DNA of 64,000 nt, taken from NCBI GenBank assembly GCA_030762175.1, contig CM060846.1:309724512-309788511 (forward strand), read 5' to 3'. The DNA is from Metallyticus violacea (Eukaryota > Arthropoda > Insecta > Mantodea > Metallyticidae). The notes beneath the pieces were generated by a model. The model was not told the origin of the DNA and made no database searches. It saw only the letters and a list, made by a program, of their open reading frames with translations. Below are positions 35,545-47,230 of the stretch, piece by piece. Position numbers and translations under genes: made by a program. Position 1 is the first letter of the stretch, and every line of letters starts with the position of its first letter.

Positions 35545-36235
35545 TAAAGATGCCTTAGATCGCAATTTGAGATTCTATGGTCTTCAGAGAAAAATAAAGT
35601 TACATGATCATAAAGGCATTCAAATTAGATGCTAACAAATCACTATTAAAGCAAAATGGGATAAAATTTGCAATAGAATATTTTTAAACCTGCTTCGTGA
35701 ACGAGGAGACCCGAATTTCAATATCATCCTCATTTTCAAGAGTTGGTGCTATAAAAATCTGTAAAGACCCTAGCATATGGTTCTCAACAAGGACTATTAA
35801 TTTATTATGATTGTTTTAGAGGGAGCTATCCACTTCCGAGCCCTGATGGATAGGGCAACAGACTGTGGATTCCAATATCATAAATTCCGGCTTTTGACGA
35901 TGTATGCTCAGACATGAGATGTAAAAGTAATAAATAGCAATTAACAAGACTTGAACTGGATAACAATAGTCCGTTTTTATCCTATGCCAGAATCATTCCT
36001 ACTGCGCCAAAGAGTCATGCTCCACATGTATTATCATTTCGAATGAAAGCTTCATTAGTCGTATCTTACTGGTCCTTTAGAAACTAAATGCCATAACTTT
36101 GAATTTAAAGAGGCAAACCTTCAATTCAAATTCCTTGTCTAATACTCCTTAACAATCTCTGAAATTATTGCGGTGCAGCTCATTAACACTCTTTATGTAA
36201 TTTTTTAAGAGATATAACAGCTCCTGCAATCTATA
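35545..36235 (+). repeat. Dispersed repeat R2, copy 2
   Basis: It aligns with copy 1 at 31805-32545 in the same orientation. It has a degraded forward tRNA-like word (CTGATGGATAGGGCAACAG near 35842-35860). On the opposite strand, at about 35950-36025, a second tRNA-like segment reads GGCGCAGTAGGAATG and then CCAGTTCAAGTC, like the A and B boxes of a tRNA-Met/Arg-type gene. The open frame at 35423-35635 only partly overlaps it and has no domain. Confidence 0.6.
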
Positions 36236-36527
36236 AATGAATACGGAGGTCTAGTAGATCCTAAATATGTCGTTATATACAGTGGCATTATTTGAGTTAC
36301 GGCAAGTGCAGCAATCACAAGTCGTACGTTAAGTTAGAATTTTTATTTTTACTGAAAGTATAAAATGAAACTTTATTTAAAACTGAAAATAATAAGCATT
36401 CAATTGTTTTGAAAATGAGGCCCCTCTGCGGCAAGTCATCGCCGCATCGTCTGAACATATTTCTGCACGAATCCGCTCTCGCATACGCATCCCACATCAA
36501 AACACTCTTATCAACGCTATATATACG

Positions 36528-37297
36528 AGGTGTGATCAAAAAATAACGGTATAATTTTTATTTCGCGATCTTCATAAACCCGATTTTCAATTTTTTTTAT
36601 CTTGTTGGTACATATTTTTCTGACCAGGTTGGCGTTTTCATCTATTTTGAATTTTTAGTTCATTGAAGATAGCTGAAAATGTTAGACGTCTTTTGGTGTG
36701 CTCGGCGATTTTTTACTTTCGAAAAAGATGGACCAAAGAATTTGTATTAAATTTAGCTTGAAAAATGGAATAAAGTACAACAAAGTATTCAAAATGTTGA
36801 CTGTGGCTTTTGGCGAATCTGCTATGAACAAGAAAAGAGCTTACGAGGGGTACAGACGTTTCAAAGAGGGCCGTGAAGACATTGAAGATGACTACCGCTA
36901 TGTACGTCCTAGTACATCAATAACCACCGACAACGTCCAAGAAACGAAGAAAATGATTCTGGAAAATCGCTGAATCACTCTCAGAGAGGTTGCTGATGAT
37001 GTCAGTATATTATTTGGTTCATGCCAAGCAATTTTTGGGGATGTTTTGGGCATGAAACGTGTGGTAGCAAAGTTTGTTCCGAGATTGCTGAATTTCGGGC
37101 AAAAACGGCATCGCGTAGACGTCGCTCAGGAATTGCTGAATGAAATCAACAAAGATCCAGAACTTCTTGAAAAGGTCATAACCGGTGATGTAACATGGAT
37201 ATGTGTGTATGACGTTGAAACCAAGGCCCGATCGTCCCAATGGGAACTGCCTGGAGAGCCAAGACCGAAAAAAATTAAAACAGCAACACTTGATTAA
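36528..37297 (+). pseudogene. mariner element, 3'-truncated, with 5' TIR
   Basis: CGAGGTGTGATCAAAAAATA at 36526-36545, next to a TA-rich target, looks like a mariner terminal inverted repeat. The transposase starts at MDQRICIKFSLKNG (36728) and continues through YRRFKEGREDIEDDYR. A stop at 36973 follows ILENR. The frame resumes with ITLREVADDVS, FGDVLGMKRVVAKFVPRLL, then DPELLEKVITGDVTW near 37157-37200, which keeps the first catalytic Asp. YDVETKARSSQWELPG and PRPKKIK come next, and the sequence leaves the family at about 37290. The second and third catalytic motifs and the 3' TIR are absent. Despite this it is among the best-preserved coding stretches in the window. Confidence 0.85.
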
Positions 37298-40200
37298 AAA
37301 TATACTAGTGCAATATATACAAACAAATTAAAGTAATAAAGGTAAGACTAATTTGTAATGTAAGCAAACATTAAAGTTCATTATACCTTAAAATCTGCTA
37401 GACGATAAAACATTCTGTGTACTATATTATAAGCGATTTGACGCGTTGCAACACCATGTATTGAAATATAAAGAAATTAGTGACGAACACGTTTTAATGT
37501 TGTTCTTTTGTTCATTGTTTCAGTCTGCATTTTAGATAAGCCGCCGAACAAATAACAGGATGTGTTTGAGCGAGATTTGTGTACAGATCATTGGCTGGTC
37601 CATATCTCATATCACTGTTTATTGTTTAAATATTTGATAGCATTACAGTACAAAATATTTTCAGTAAACAGAACCCAAGTTATAAACCAAACTTTCAAGC
37701 ATTTCGGAATAATTGATAGATAGGAATATGTTCAAGCTAAGCCAGGTGATGCTTAGGCAACTGAGGGGAGTATGTGCATGTTTAATTTATGAAGTGTTAT
37801 GAAATGCTCAGGTGGAGAACATTAAATGTGCATAATAAATTTTATTTAATTTTAAAGGTTCGCCATATTATTTTATTATTTATTTATAACGGGTGTTATC
37901 TATACTTCTATTCAATCTATTAATCTAATCTAACATAATATAATATAATCTCACTATTCCAAACATTCATCCAATCATTCATGGATATTTATCTATCTTA
38001 ATTAATAAAGGATAAAACTAGTAATTATATGTTCTGTCATCGCTGTTGATTTTAGAGGGCAATATCATTGGCTCTTTTATTAGGACATTGGTTCAAAGTT
38101 AGCAAAGAAGCGGAGGGTGCAGGTTTGAATCCCGCTGCCTGGCGGCGTTTAAACTTAGAATTTTCTTCAGAACACTGGACAAGATATGCAACTTGTACGC
38201 ATTTATTTTGCCATTCTGAATTTTACTGCAAGGAAAAGAATTGCATTTATTTGGTCAAGATTCAATTCTGTATATTATGACATAAATTTAAATACGTTTT
38301 CCCCGCTTTAATTGGATGGAGAATACTGCAGTCATTTTGTATATTTATAGGAAAACTGCCTGGAAAAGGGTACATATTATTCACTTGTTTCAATTATATC
38401 AATACCCAATATTTTATGAGTACACCCGGATTTGAAATATTCTTCTTATTACTTAACCAGAAATTTTATCTGTATTATTTTCTCAAAAAAGGCAAAAAAC
38501 ATTAATTAAATGGAAATAGAAATTTACTAATCGGACAACTATGCTTTAGATTTCTTTAAACAAATAAAATTATAAGCTCTGCATATTAGTTACAAGAATT
38601 CAATTGCAATGGCTGAAATGAAAAATGGAAATAGCTTCGGAAGAGTTCTTGCCTCAAATACATTTTACCCCTTTTCTTTATGCTAGCAAAACAAGCCTAA
38701 GGTTAATGAAAACCGACTGGTATAGCCTGCGTTAATATCTATCTAAAAAGAATATTATCCTTTTGGATATGCTATGCTATTTATAAATATGTAAAGTTTC
38801 CTAACATAGGCGATGGATTAGATTTTGTTCTCCCGTTTTCACAAAAGAAGAGGGAGCCAGATCTAATTTCCCAAAACTTATGGAAATAAAAAAATAATTA
38901 TAAGAATATATGAAATATTTTACGCATTATATTTAAACACACACAACATTTTAATTCACGTTTCCATTTTTGTTTGACCACAAGTTCGAATTTTGTCAGG
39001 ACTTGAGTTTTCACGCAAATAATGCTTGCCAAACATTGGTGATGAAGAAATAAACAATAAATACACAGTTACTTTTAAAATTTTATAAAAAGGTTAACAC
39101 CTAATGAATATGATTTCAGTGAAAGGAAGTATGGGATATCATATCGCATAATGTGTCTTTCTGTTGTGGTTATAGTAGCCCTGTCAAAGGAAGGAGTTTT
39201 GACAAGGTACATGTATAATCTCCATTTTCTACATTGCAAGTATCGGTATTTTAAGCTGGTCTTCTTTGTACAGCTTTCTAATTTATACACTTGCTGATTC
39301 AAGTGCGATCTGCGAAATTGAAATGCTGAGCGTTTATACACGCTGCTCACAAAGATTTTAATTTACGAAGCAGCGGGGTGCGTGGAATTGTTCACTAACA
39401 GTCAAATTATTTTCCTACGGTACAACCACGTCCAGGCTGCGAGACCAGAAGGCTTCATATAGGAATACCCACATTCTTTGTCACAGCAGGTATTTGAGGC
39501 CGCTACTCCATAATTAACTTCTGTGGCTAACGTTCAATGGCATTCATGCAGAGTTTTGGAATGGCCACTGAATCAATATAATATGAAGTGTTCTTTGTAC
39601 GAGTATCTGTACAGATATTGTTTGTCAGCCTACACACCGATATTCCTTTGGTGTCAAAGAAAATTCACGCTGCTTTCTTTCGAACATACAACATGACATT
39701 CAATTAAACGTAGACAAACGCTGCATATAAATTTTAGAGGTCTGGTATTGCTTGGTTTAAACTTGAAGACTGGAAGAGCATTTATTCTCATTTTGTTATC
39801 AGTGCTATTTCTGTCAAAGACGAGTAGATTATTTGGGAAAATATAGGAGAAAAGTACTTCCCGGGAATACTAGGGCTTGGTAAAATGTCACAAGATTGCT
39901 ATTCAAAATGCCCAAGTATAGTGAAACTATACTGGGCGTTTCCGTTCAGTTTTTCCAAATCCTGATTACTTATATGTATTGCTTCTATCATTGTTTCTAA
40001 AATACTTTTTTTGTAAATATACTTATTCTAACTTTTTTCTGATGCCAAATTTTCTATTTCCACGCATTATATTTACAAGGAAACTACTTCTTCTTTAGTT
40101 CCTGAAACTTATTAAGTATTTATAACAACGATCTTGTTTTCTGATGACCTCAAATAACAAATCCTCTAATGCAGGAATAAAATTAAAGAGCAGATAATTA

Positions 40201-40546
40201 ATTCTAACAAAGAAAGTAATGTTTTTGTAGTTTACGAAGCGAAAAATTACCATTAGATTAAGTTATAATTGAGAAAAAAACTTATTTGCAGAATCATCCC
40301 GCCCCATTATTAAGAAATAAAAACGCAAAAATAAACCAGAAGGCTGGACTAATTGCGAACAGTGACTACAATATCCACTCACGGTAATTTACACAGTATG
40401 TGATATATTGGATAAGATAAAAATAATTATTTAAGAATACAAAATGGAGGAAAAATGAATCGGGTATTTGAATATTGCAAAATATTATTAGTAATGAATA
40501 GTGGGCTTTAGGAAAATGGATTTAGGAATAACTACATAGAATTAAT
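37298..40546. other. Unannotated AT-rich stretch
   Basis: No gene or family recognised. A B-box-like word (GGTTTGAATCCC near 38123-38134) suggests an old tRNA-derived fragment, but there is no A-box or SINE body. Confidence 0.4.
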
Positions 40547-41359
40547 ACCGTGTGTTTGTAAATTCAATACTCAAACTTCTACGAATAATAGAGAAGACAA
40601 AACAGACGTTTGAGAATCGTACCGGGTGTTCCTAAATTCAACACCCATACTTCTACGTATAGTAGAAAAGACAACACCAAAATTTGGCTAAGTAACATAG
40701 TTTTGAAGTGCATTGTCAACCATCGAAGAAAACTTTTAGAAATTGGAGCTTTATTTAATGATACAAGCATTTCATTAATTACAGGACTGTTGTACATTAA
40801 ACATGCCATGAGTCTCGACAAAATTGACCTGCAGTTCCTGAAAGACGCACAGCCTGCGTTACTGGAGGACATTACCCGTGACATTAGAGGTCACATATGG
40901 TATTATAACGATAGTGCCTCCATTGCAGTTTAACAGCATTCGAACAGTGCATTAGATAATCAATGGATTACCCGCGGTGAACCCATTACCTGTCCTACTC
41001 ATTCTCCCCTTATCCCCATTTGATTTTTTGTGTAGCACTTGCATGAGATGCCAGTTTAATCACAGGAAGAACTCATTGCTCGAGAGCACACACCTGAACG
41101 CTGCGTATGTACAATGCCTGCAGTCTTTAAACATGTAATTCAATCACACCAATCGTAGAGCGGATATTGAAGCAAGAGGCCGCACTTGTAAAAGAGTAGA
41201 ATTGGAATTTTAAATATAATCCTTTTAATATAACCCAGCATGTAAATACATTTTTCTATCAAACCCCACCTAGTTTTAAACCTAATGTTATTAAAAAAAA
41301 GAAACATTTTCCTTTCTAATGTTACATATAGAAGTTTATTGAATTTAGAAACACCCGGT
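40547..41359 (+). pseudogene. DUF4817-type transposon relic with inverted ends
   Basis: The left end ACCGGGTGTTCCTAAATTCA (40621-40640) is inverted at the right end as TGAATTTAGAAACACCCGGT (41340-41359). The first 74 bp are duplicated in tandem upstream (40547-40620, starting ACCGTGTGTTTGTAAATTC). Inside, the forward frame to 40932 gives LLEDITRDIRGHIWYYNDSAS, which corresponds to the second catalytic Asp block of the family (RRMWFQHDGAPAH-type). After a stop come NQWITRGEPITCPTHSPL and EELIARE, matching the third-Asp region and the C-terminus in degraded form. The N-terminal half is missing, so this is a dead internal-deletion copy. Confidence 0.75.
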
Positions 41360-42637
41360 GTGTCTCATTTTGTATTGTTATTAGTACATTTACTTTCTGT
41401 TTTCATGTGTGTGTTTGTTATCTTTTACTTTTTTATTTACTTTTCCTCATCTATTTCATATTTGAGTCAACATTAAATTAAATTAATTCAGTTAAGTTCA
41501 ATGGGCCATACAAATAAAATAACTGTAACTTTCTACACCAGCGTGGAATTTATATTTTGATCCTTGACTTCCACATATTGCTATTAATCTATAGAAGACT
41601 CATTATATTCTTGCAATTTTATTATCTCTCTCTTTTCACTAAAAATTTACACTTTTTACCTACTGCTGAATAGCTAAAAAAGGATACGTGTTTATTTTTA
41701 ATAACCTATGCCCTTTTATAGTGGCGACGCACAAGCTAGCATGTTGGCAAACATTTTTTTTTTCTATTTAATGTTTCTCTATGCTTTTGAAATATGTATG
41801 GATTTATAGAATAAATTCGTGATACAATTGCGCACGGAGTCATTAGGTATTCAGAGTACGGAACATTTGGCTCAAACAGGAGTCAAACCCTGCTTTAGTT
41901 TTATTGGTAGCCAGTTTAGAGCCAAACCCAATTGGGGGCTGGCTCCTAAACTGACACAATCTGTTACAGTGACCGGAGAACATAACATAATAAGTATTTT
42001 AAATATTTTATTAATTTGATTGAATTAATCAAGGGAACCTTCTCGTCGCTTTCTAATGCTTATATTTTATCAACTTGCTCAAGAAATGAAGCCTGTGATG
42101 TGATGTTCTTAAAAGTTACAATTATAAGTATGTCAAATCTTACATGAAGGATATTTAATTTTACATACCTCCGTTGGGAATAAGCACAACAAGGCAATCT
42201 CGAAGTGCCTCAAAGTTTTGTAGAGCTCGGGAGGGGTAAAGAACTCTGTTTTGTGTCCTATGCGTTAAAGAAGTGCACATAACATTTTAAAGAAATTCCT
42301 CGTTAAAGCAGCAGCAGGTAGCTTACGAGAATACATATTATTAAATACTCTGCCACGGTTTTAATATTCTCCATAAAGTCGAACATATCTTTAAAAAACT
42401 AGAGGAACCTTTGGCTACTGCATTGTCAGCAATTCTACATCTCAAACACTAATATACAAAACTTGCTCTTATGCTCTCTTTGGGAGAGAACAAGAAAAAT
42501 ACAACAATACAGTTTGAGGACAAATTTGTTATTTAATAAAAACACTGAAGTTTGCGAATACCTAGAGGGTCTTCAGACCTATTTCTTATTCTTCAGTGAT
42601 GACCAGAAACCATTTCATTGACATAGAATATGTTATC
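41360..42637. other. Unannotated stretch
   Basis: No family or gene recognised. Confidence 0.4.
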
Positions 42638-42648
42638 AAGTACAGAAG

Positions 42649-42931
42649 TACCGCCTCATTGACCGAGGTCGTTAAGACGCGGGCTCGTGAGCGGGAGGTC
42701 TGGAATTCGATTCCTACAGGATCGTTCTTCCTGAATGAAATTTTTCCAGGTTTTCCCCAGTCCTCATAAATGACAAATGCCGGGGAGGTTCCCAAAACTT
42801 AGGTGTGAAACGCCTCCTTCCTTAATACGTATGTATACTTCTTTCCAAATTTACATTTCATGTATCATCAGTGTCCACAGACTGTGGTGCCTTAGTAGTA
42901 AAAACGGTCGTTAAACACTATTCAAAGAAGA
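42649..42931 (+). mobile_element. SINE-B copy with 11-bp target duplication
   Basis: The head carries A box TTGACCGAGGTCGTTAAGAC and B box GGAATTCGATTCC near 42702-42714. The full body ends in GGTCGTTAAACACTATTCAAAG. AAGTACAGAAG occurs at 42638-42648 and 42932-42942, a perfect 11-bp duplication. A minus-strand frame at 42586-42795 is a shadow. Confidence 0.93.
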
Positions 42932-42942
42932 AAGTACAGAAG

Positions 42943-43562
42943 AGTTTATCAGGAACAATTGCTGAAGTAAGTAATAAGAGTTAGAGAAATAAGCATATTG
43001 CATAAGCTAGTGCTCCCAAAAATCTACATCTTTCGGCAGCTCCAGTAGAAATACCCGGAAATTATATCCAGTTAACACTGTGACAAAGAAAGAGATTACC
43101 AGCAATTGTTGTTAAGTGGTTCATTGCCAATAACAGGCTCAGCATCGAATTTGAGTAGTTCGTAGCTTTTTATTGACCTAAATAGTCGTGACTCTAGACT
43201 TGACATTAATATTAAAAATGTATCAGGACTTATAGATGTCGCATATATTTATTATGCATTAAAATTGTTTCTAATAAGCAATATTTTTGTAGTAGTTTAA
43301 ATCGAACTGTAGAGATTGCCATATTACGTCAGATTTCAGCTTGTTTGTTGATACAGAATGAGACAGGACCTCTGCGACAAATTCGAAGGAGAGATAGATC
43401 TTACAATGAGGAATATTTTTTGTATTGCTACTTATTATTCTCTGACGTGACGTTTAGGAGACATACATCATCCAAGGAAACACAGATATTTAACAATTAT
43501 GACATGACAATATTAATTTTTTTCTGCATATATCCATGGAACAGATTACAAAATGTGTTCTA
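42943..43562. other. Unannotated stretch
   Basis: No feature recognised. The 3' terminal repeat expected for the adjacent minus-strand transposon was not found. Confidence 0.35.
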
Positions 43563-43870
43563 AGTGTTTACCCGGTAACTGATATCATTCATTATGCCGT
43601 CTTAGCAGTACCTTTCGTACTCTGGCAAATATTTCAGGACTATGTCGTGTTTGATGAAAAGCATTGAATATTCGCTCAATCAATTTGTCTTCTTTCAACT
43701 GGATCGTGTACAGTAGACTCTGCGTATGCCCCAAAAGAAAAAAATCTTGGATCTAGCTTCTCCGTAACACATTATCATGTTGGCCAACTCCGGAAAAGCA
43801 TAGACGTTCATCTCATTTGGGTACTAGCATTCAACTGCACACGCATTGACTACACACAGAGATACACGGT
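43563..43870 (-). pseudogene. DUF4817-type transposase relic, C-terminal part
   Basis: On the minus strand, IFFFWGI near 43725-43745 corresponds to the FFLWG motif that follows the third catalytic Asp in this family. In an adjacent frame LKEDKLIERIFNAFHQTRH and SPEIFARVRKVLLRR match the usual C-terminal helices just before the end of the protein. Nothing recognisable remains upstream of the third-Asp block. Confidence 0.65.
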
Positions 43871-45465
43871 GAGGATAAGGCTGATTAAAGATTAAATTAG
43901 CGCACATAAACTTAAACAAACAGGTGGGCGTAACTTCTAAATGATGGGTCAGAGAACATAGGTTTTTTATTAAAAATGTTCTTCATTGTGAGCTTTATTT
44001 CTGCTCCGATTTTGTCCACAGGATTTTCACTCATTCTGTATATGTACATGTTTATGCTAATGGTCAGAACTTTCTGTAATAAAATATAAATTGTAATACC
44101 AGATTAGTTTTCAAATTAGAAGATAAATACCCTTACCAAATATAACGATAATATCTTAGGTTAAAGCGTCCCCTACTGGCAGGCAGGCTTTGAAATCCAC
44201 ATGACAATAAATGATTAATTAGTTCGGTTTTGGATTGTGATGCCCTCGTTAATTACGAGCCGCATATTTTATACTCAGTGGGAGTAGCAATAAATTAGAG
44301 ACATCAGCACCACTATATGATTCGAGACTGATGGCCTAATCCCAACACTATGGAAGCGCATTCTGTGTAGCATATGTACTGAGGTTATCGCAATCATATG
44401 CGAAAAGGTCATTAAAACATTGTTTATGGATACTTTGTATAATACAAACGTTGTCTTTTTATCTGTAATAGCCCTATTGACAGAGATAAAGGTTCGTTCT
44501 ATTGTTATCGGTGATCATCTCAATAACACAGAAACTGTAAAGGAGGGAGTGTTGCATTGTAGAATTGAATGAATCATTTACACACAATTCCCTTCAGGAA
44601 AATACAGAACGTGATGCTTGTTTGTTTTTACTTCTTTATGGACAGTATATTCATTCCATTTTAATTATTTATTCATTATAAAATAATTAATTTCACAGAA
44701 GATTTGAGAAAAATAAATTATCCAATCACAGAATGTACATAATAATGAAAATCTTTTGAAAGCATTTGTACGTTTGAGTACACATCGCATTGTTCATACG
44801 CTATATTGTATCAAATTAATGATAGAGTTTCTGCAGTTAACACAAAGAGAATACAGTATCACTAATAAAACTGAAACATCTATATTATTTATATTTTTAC
44901 AGCATTATTAATCAACAATTATTTTCTTATCAAAGAAAATTATTTTTGATTTTGTACATGTTTTATACATTTCGTGTTAGTTCCTTACTTTGACTAAAGT
45001 CTATATTGAATAAAAATGGAAGAGACGACAATATATGGTACAATAAAAATGTATGAAAGACTAAATAGTATATTTCTTTCCTAGTAAGCCCTATTATTTT
45101 TCCAGTTATTGTTATAAATGTTACACCTAATATCAATTTTCAAACTGGTGTATAAATCAGTAATTTGCATTATGTTAGGTCCTGAAAGTCGAAATACATT
45201 TCTCTGTGTATGCCCTCCCCCCCAAAAAAAATTCATTTATCATAATATTCATTTTTTGCCCCAAGTAGATGAAAAGATGCGTAATGCCTTCCTCGTCAGA
45301 ACCAGACACTCATATACGAATTTCAGCAAATCATTAACTTCACAGTCACTGCGGCAAAAATTCCAATCAAAATTATAATTCTCTTCCAAACAATGTAGAA
45401 AATTTAGCCTTTCCGCCATAATGTCACTAATTTCCATTAAAAATAATATGCCACTATTTCTCGTT
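43871..45465. other. Unannotated AT-rich stretch
   Basis: No family or gene recognised. Confidence 0.4.
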
Positions 45466-45862
45466 TTGCCGGGGAGGTGCCCTAAAGTTAATTCTGGAAC
45501 GTTTCCTTCATTTAAAAAAATTCTTTCCCAATATATCATTTCATCTCATGTATAACCCGGCCAGGACTGATGAATTTTTTCGGGCGTAAAAATCCTAAGT
45601 ATGACTTCCTTCGGAAGGGAGATAAAGCCGCAGGTCCCGTGTCGTACATTTACGGCACGGAAAAGAACCTCAAGCCTGAAAGAGAGGCCTCTGAGCAAAA
45701 TTTGTCGGCCATTTCACGCCCTGAATTGAATGGGACGCTGATGACCTAAGATGTTAAAGAGCGTCCGTAAATAAATCAATCAAAATACAATCTCATGTAT
45801 CATCAGTGTCCACTACCTGTGGTGCCTCAGTAGTAAAAACGGGCGTTAACACTATTAAAATA
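45466..45862 (+). mobile_element. SINE-B copy, 5'-truncated, split by SINE-A
   Basis: The left part begins at TGCCGGGGAGGTGCCC (45466) and runs to the word ATCTCATGTAT. The right part resumes at the duplicated word (45790) and continues ATCAGTGTCCACTACC, TGGTGCCTCAG and GGGCGTTAACACTATT to about 45862. The tRNA head is missing. Confidence 0.9.
45554..45789 (+). mobile_element. SINE-A copy nested in SINE-B
   Basis: The copy starts within the B-box arm (AACCCGGCCAGGAC) and ends in an A-rich tail after GCGTCCGTAAATAAATC. ATCTCATGTAT occurs at 45543-45553 and 45790-45800, so the insertion duplicated 11 bp of the host SINE-B. This shows SINE-A moved after this SINE-B had inserted. Confidence 0.95.
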
Positions 45863-46176
45863 AATCTCTAGTTTTTATATACCTGACGCGTAAATTTGGC
45901 ATTATTCTGTAAGTTGGTGAATTAGAGCATTATATCAAATTTTACTGTTTAAAACGTGAGTAATTTTTATATTGACAAAAATTCAACATTATAGAAGTCA
46001 AAATCAAAGTCAAAATCAATCATCATTTCGAAAATAATTTTTTTTTCAAATTTCTTATTTATTCAACTGTGTTTAACCCTTTTATTGAAGTAAGAGAAAG
46101 CTAAATTTTAGATTTTGTAACAATTCGGAAAGCTGTATCTGAAAATGGTATTTTTTGGAATTAAATTAGCTGTACT
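45863..46176. other. No recognisable feature
   Basis: AT-rich sequence after the nested SINEs. Confidence 0.35.
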
Positions 46177-46372
46177 GCTGGGAGCTGGAGAGATGACTAG
46201 CGACGTGTGCGGGGATAGGACTTTATCTGGCAAGTGAAACTTTACGCACTGCATTGTATCTATTCAAATACTTAAGATTCAGCCCATCTCTTTGCTTTAA
46301 TGAAAGAAGAATAGTGAACAGTTGGAAGCAATCAACACATTCCTCTAACTAACCATCTCTCAAGCTCCCAGC
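46177..46372. repeat. Inverted repeat, 24-bp arms
   Basis: The arms at 46177-46200 (GCTGGGAGCTGGAGAGATG..) and 46349-46372 are reverse complements at 21 of 24 positions, with a spacer of about 148 bp. Nothing beyond the arms pairs, and the class is unknown. Confidence 0.6.
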
Positions 46373-46527
46373 ATTAATAGTGAAGTTTCGTACAAGCTAA
46401 TAAATGTTATGCACAGAAAAAAAACCCCACATACTTATTGCAGCATTGTTTAAAATAAAAACCGAAATATCATTTTTGTCAGTGAATACTATCACATATT
46501 GTACTTACTATCTCTCGTGCATGCGTC

Positions 46528-46821
46528 GGTCCTGGTGATCTAGTGGTAAACCACACTTACCTCGTTGACCCAAGATTACGGGCTAAACCCTGGTCAGGGT
46601 CAATGGATTTTTCCGGGTATAAAACACTAAGTATGGCTTCCTTCGGAAGGGAAGTAAAGCCGTGAGATCCGTGTTGTAGATTTACGGCATATAAAAGTAT
46701 TTCAAGCCTGAAAGAAGATGTCTCTGAGCAAAATTTATCGGTCATTTGAATCCCTGAATTGAATGGGACGCTGATGACCTGAGATGTTAAAAAACGTCCG
46801 TAAGTAAAACAAACCAACAAA
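46528..46821 (+). mobile_element. SINE-A copy, full length
   Basis: The complete head reads GGTCCTGGTGATCTAGTGG (46528-46546), with a decayed B box (GGGCTAAACCC). The body and AT-rich tail run to about 46821. Imperfect flanking words (TCGTGCATG near 46514-46522 and TCGTGTATG near 46823-46831) may be the target duplication. A minus-strand frame here is a shadow. Confidence 0.88.
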
Positions 46822-47102
46822 TGTCGTGTATGACAAACTTAATCACGTGCACTTATTGGAGCTCGTTGTGTCAAATTCATTTCAGAGTCATATAACTTAC
46901 ATTTTAAACGATGCGAACTTCAAATACTCTCAAAGTGTTGTTTAATACATACATTTTCTTTTCTTTCAGGTAAGTGTGCATCCAAAAGGCGAGCGAAGAC
47001 TCCGGCTTGTGAGTAGCGGAATGATGTTTTTCTCAGTTTACCCATATATATATATATACTTTTGAAAGGAATGTAAAGAGTTCTCCCTTGGAAACCTAAC
47101 AC
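46822..47102. other. No recognisable feature
   Basis: Sequence between a SINE-A and the Penelope-like element. Confidence 0.35.
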
Positions 47103-47230
47103 AACTAAAATGCACAGAGGTGTGCCACATTTAAAGACAGAAACACAAAAGCACTATATAACACTGTTAGGTGCACTGTACAAACAATATAGAACACTGC
47201 TGAAATCACTTGAGGCACAGTAGAACACTG
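47103..47230 (-). repeat. Left inverted terminal repeat of the PLE
   Basis: This 128-bp arm is the reverse complement of 48225-48352 at roughly 90% of positions by eye. Anchors are AACTAAAATGCACAGAGG at its outer end, CACTATATAACACTGTTAG and CAATATAGAACACTGCTGAA. Confidence 0.9.

Noticed and set aside
38123..38134. B-box-like GGTTTGAATCCC, possible tRNA gene
   Set aside because: No A box at the right distance and no cloverleaf can be folded.
40547..40694. CRISPR-like direct repeat
   Set aside because: Only two diverged 74-bp units, which are transposon ends, with no spacers. The sequence is eukaryotic in character.
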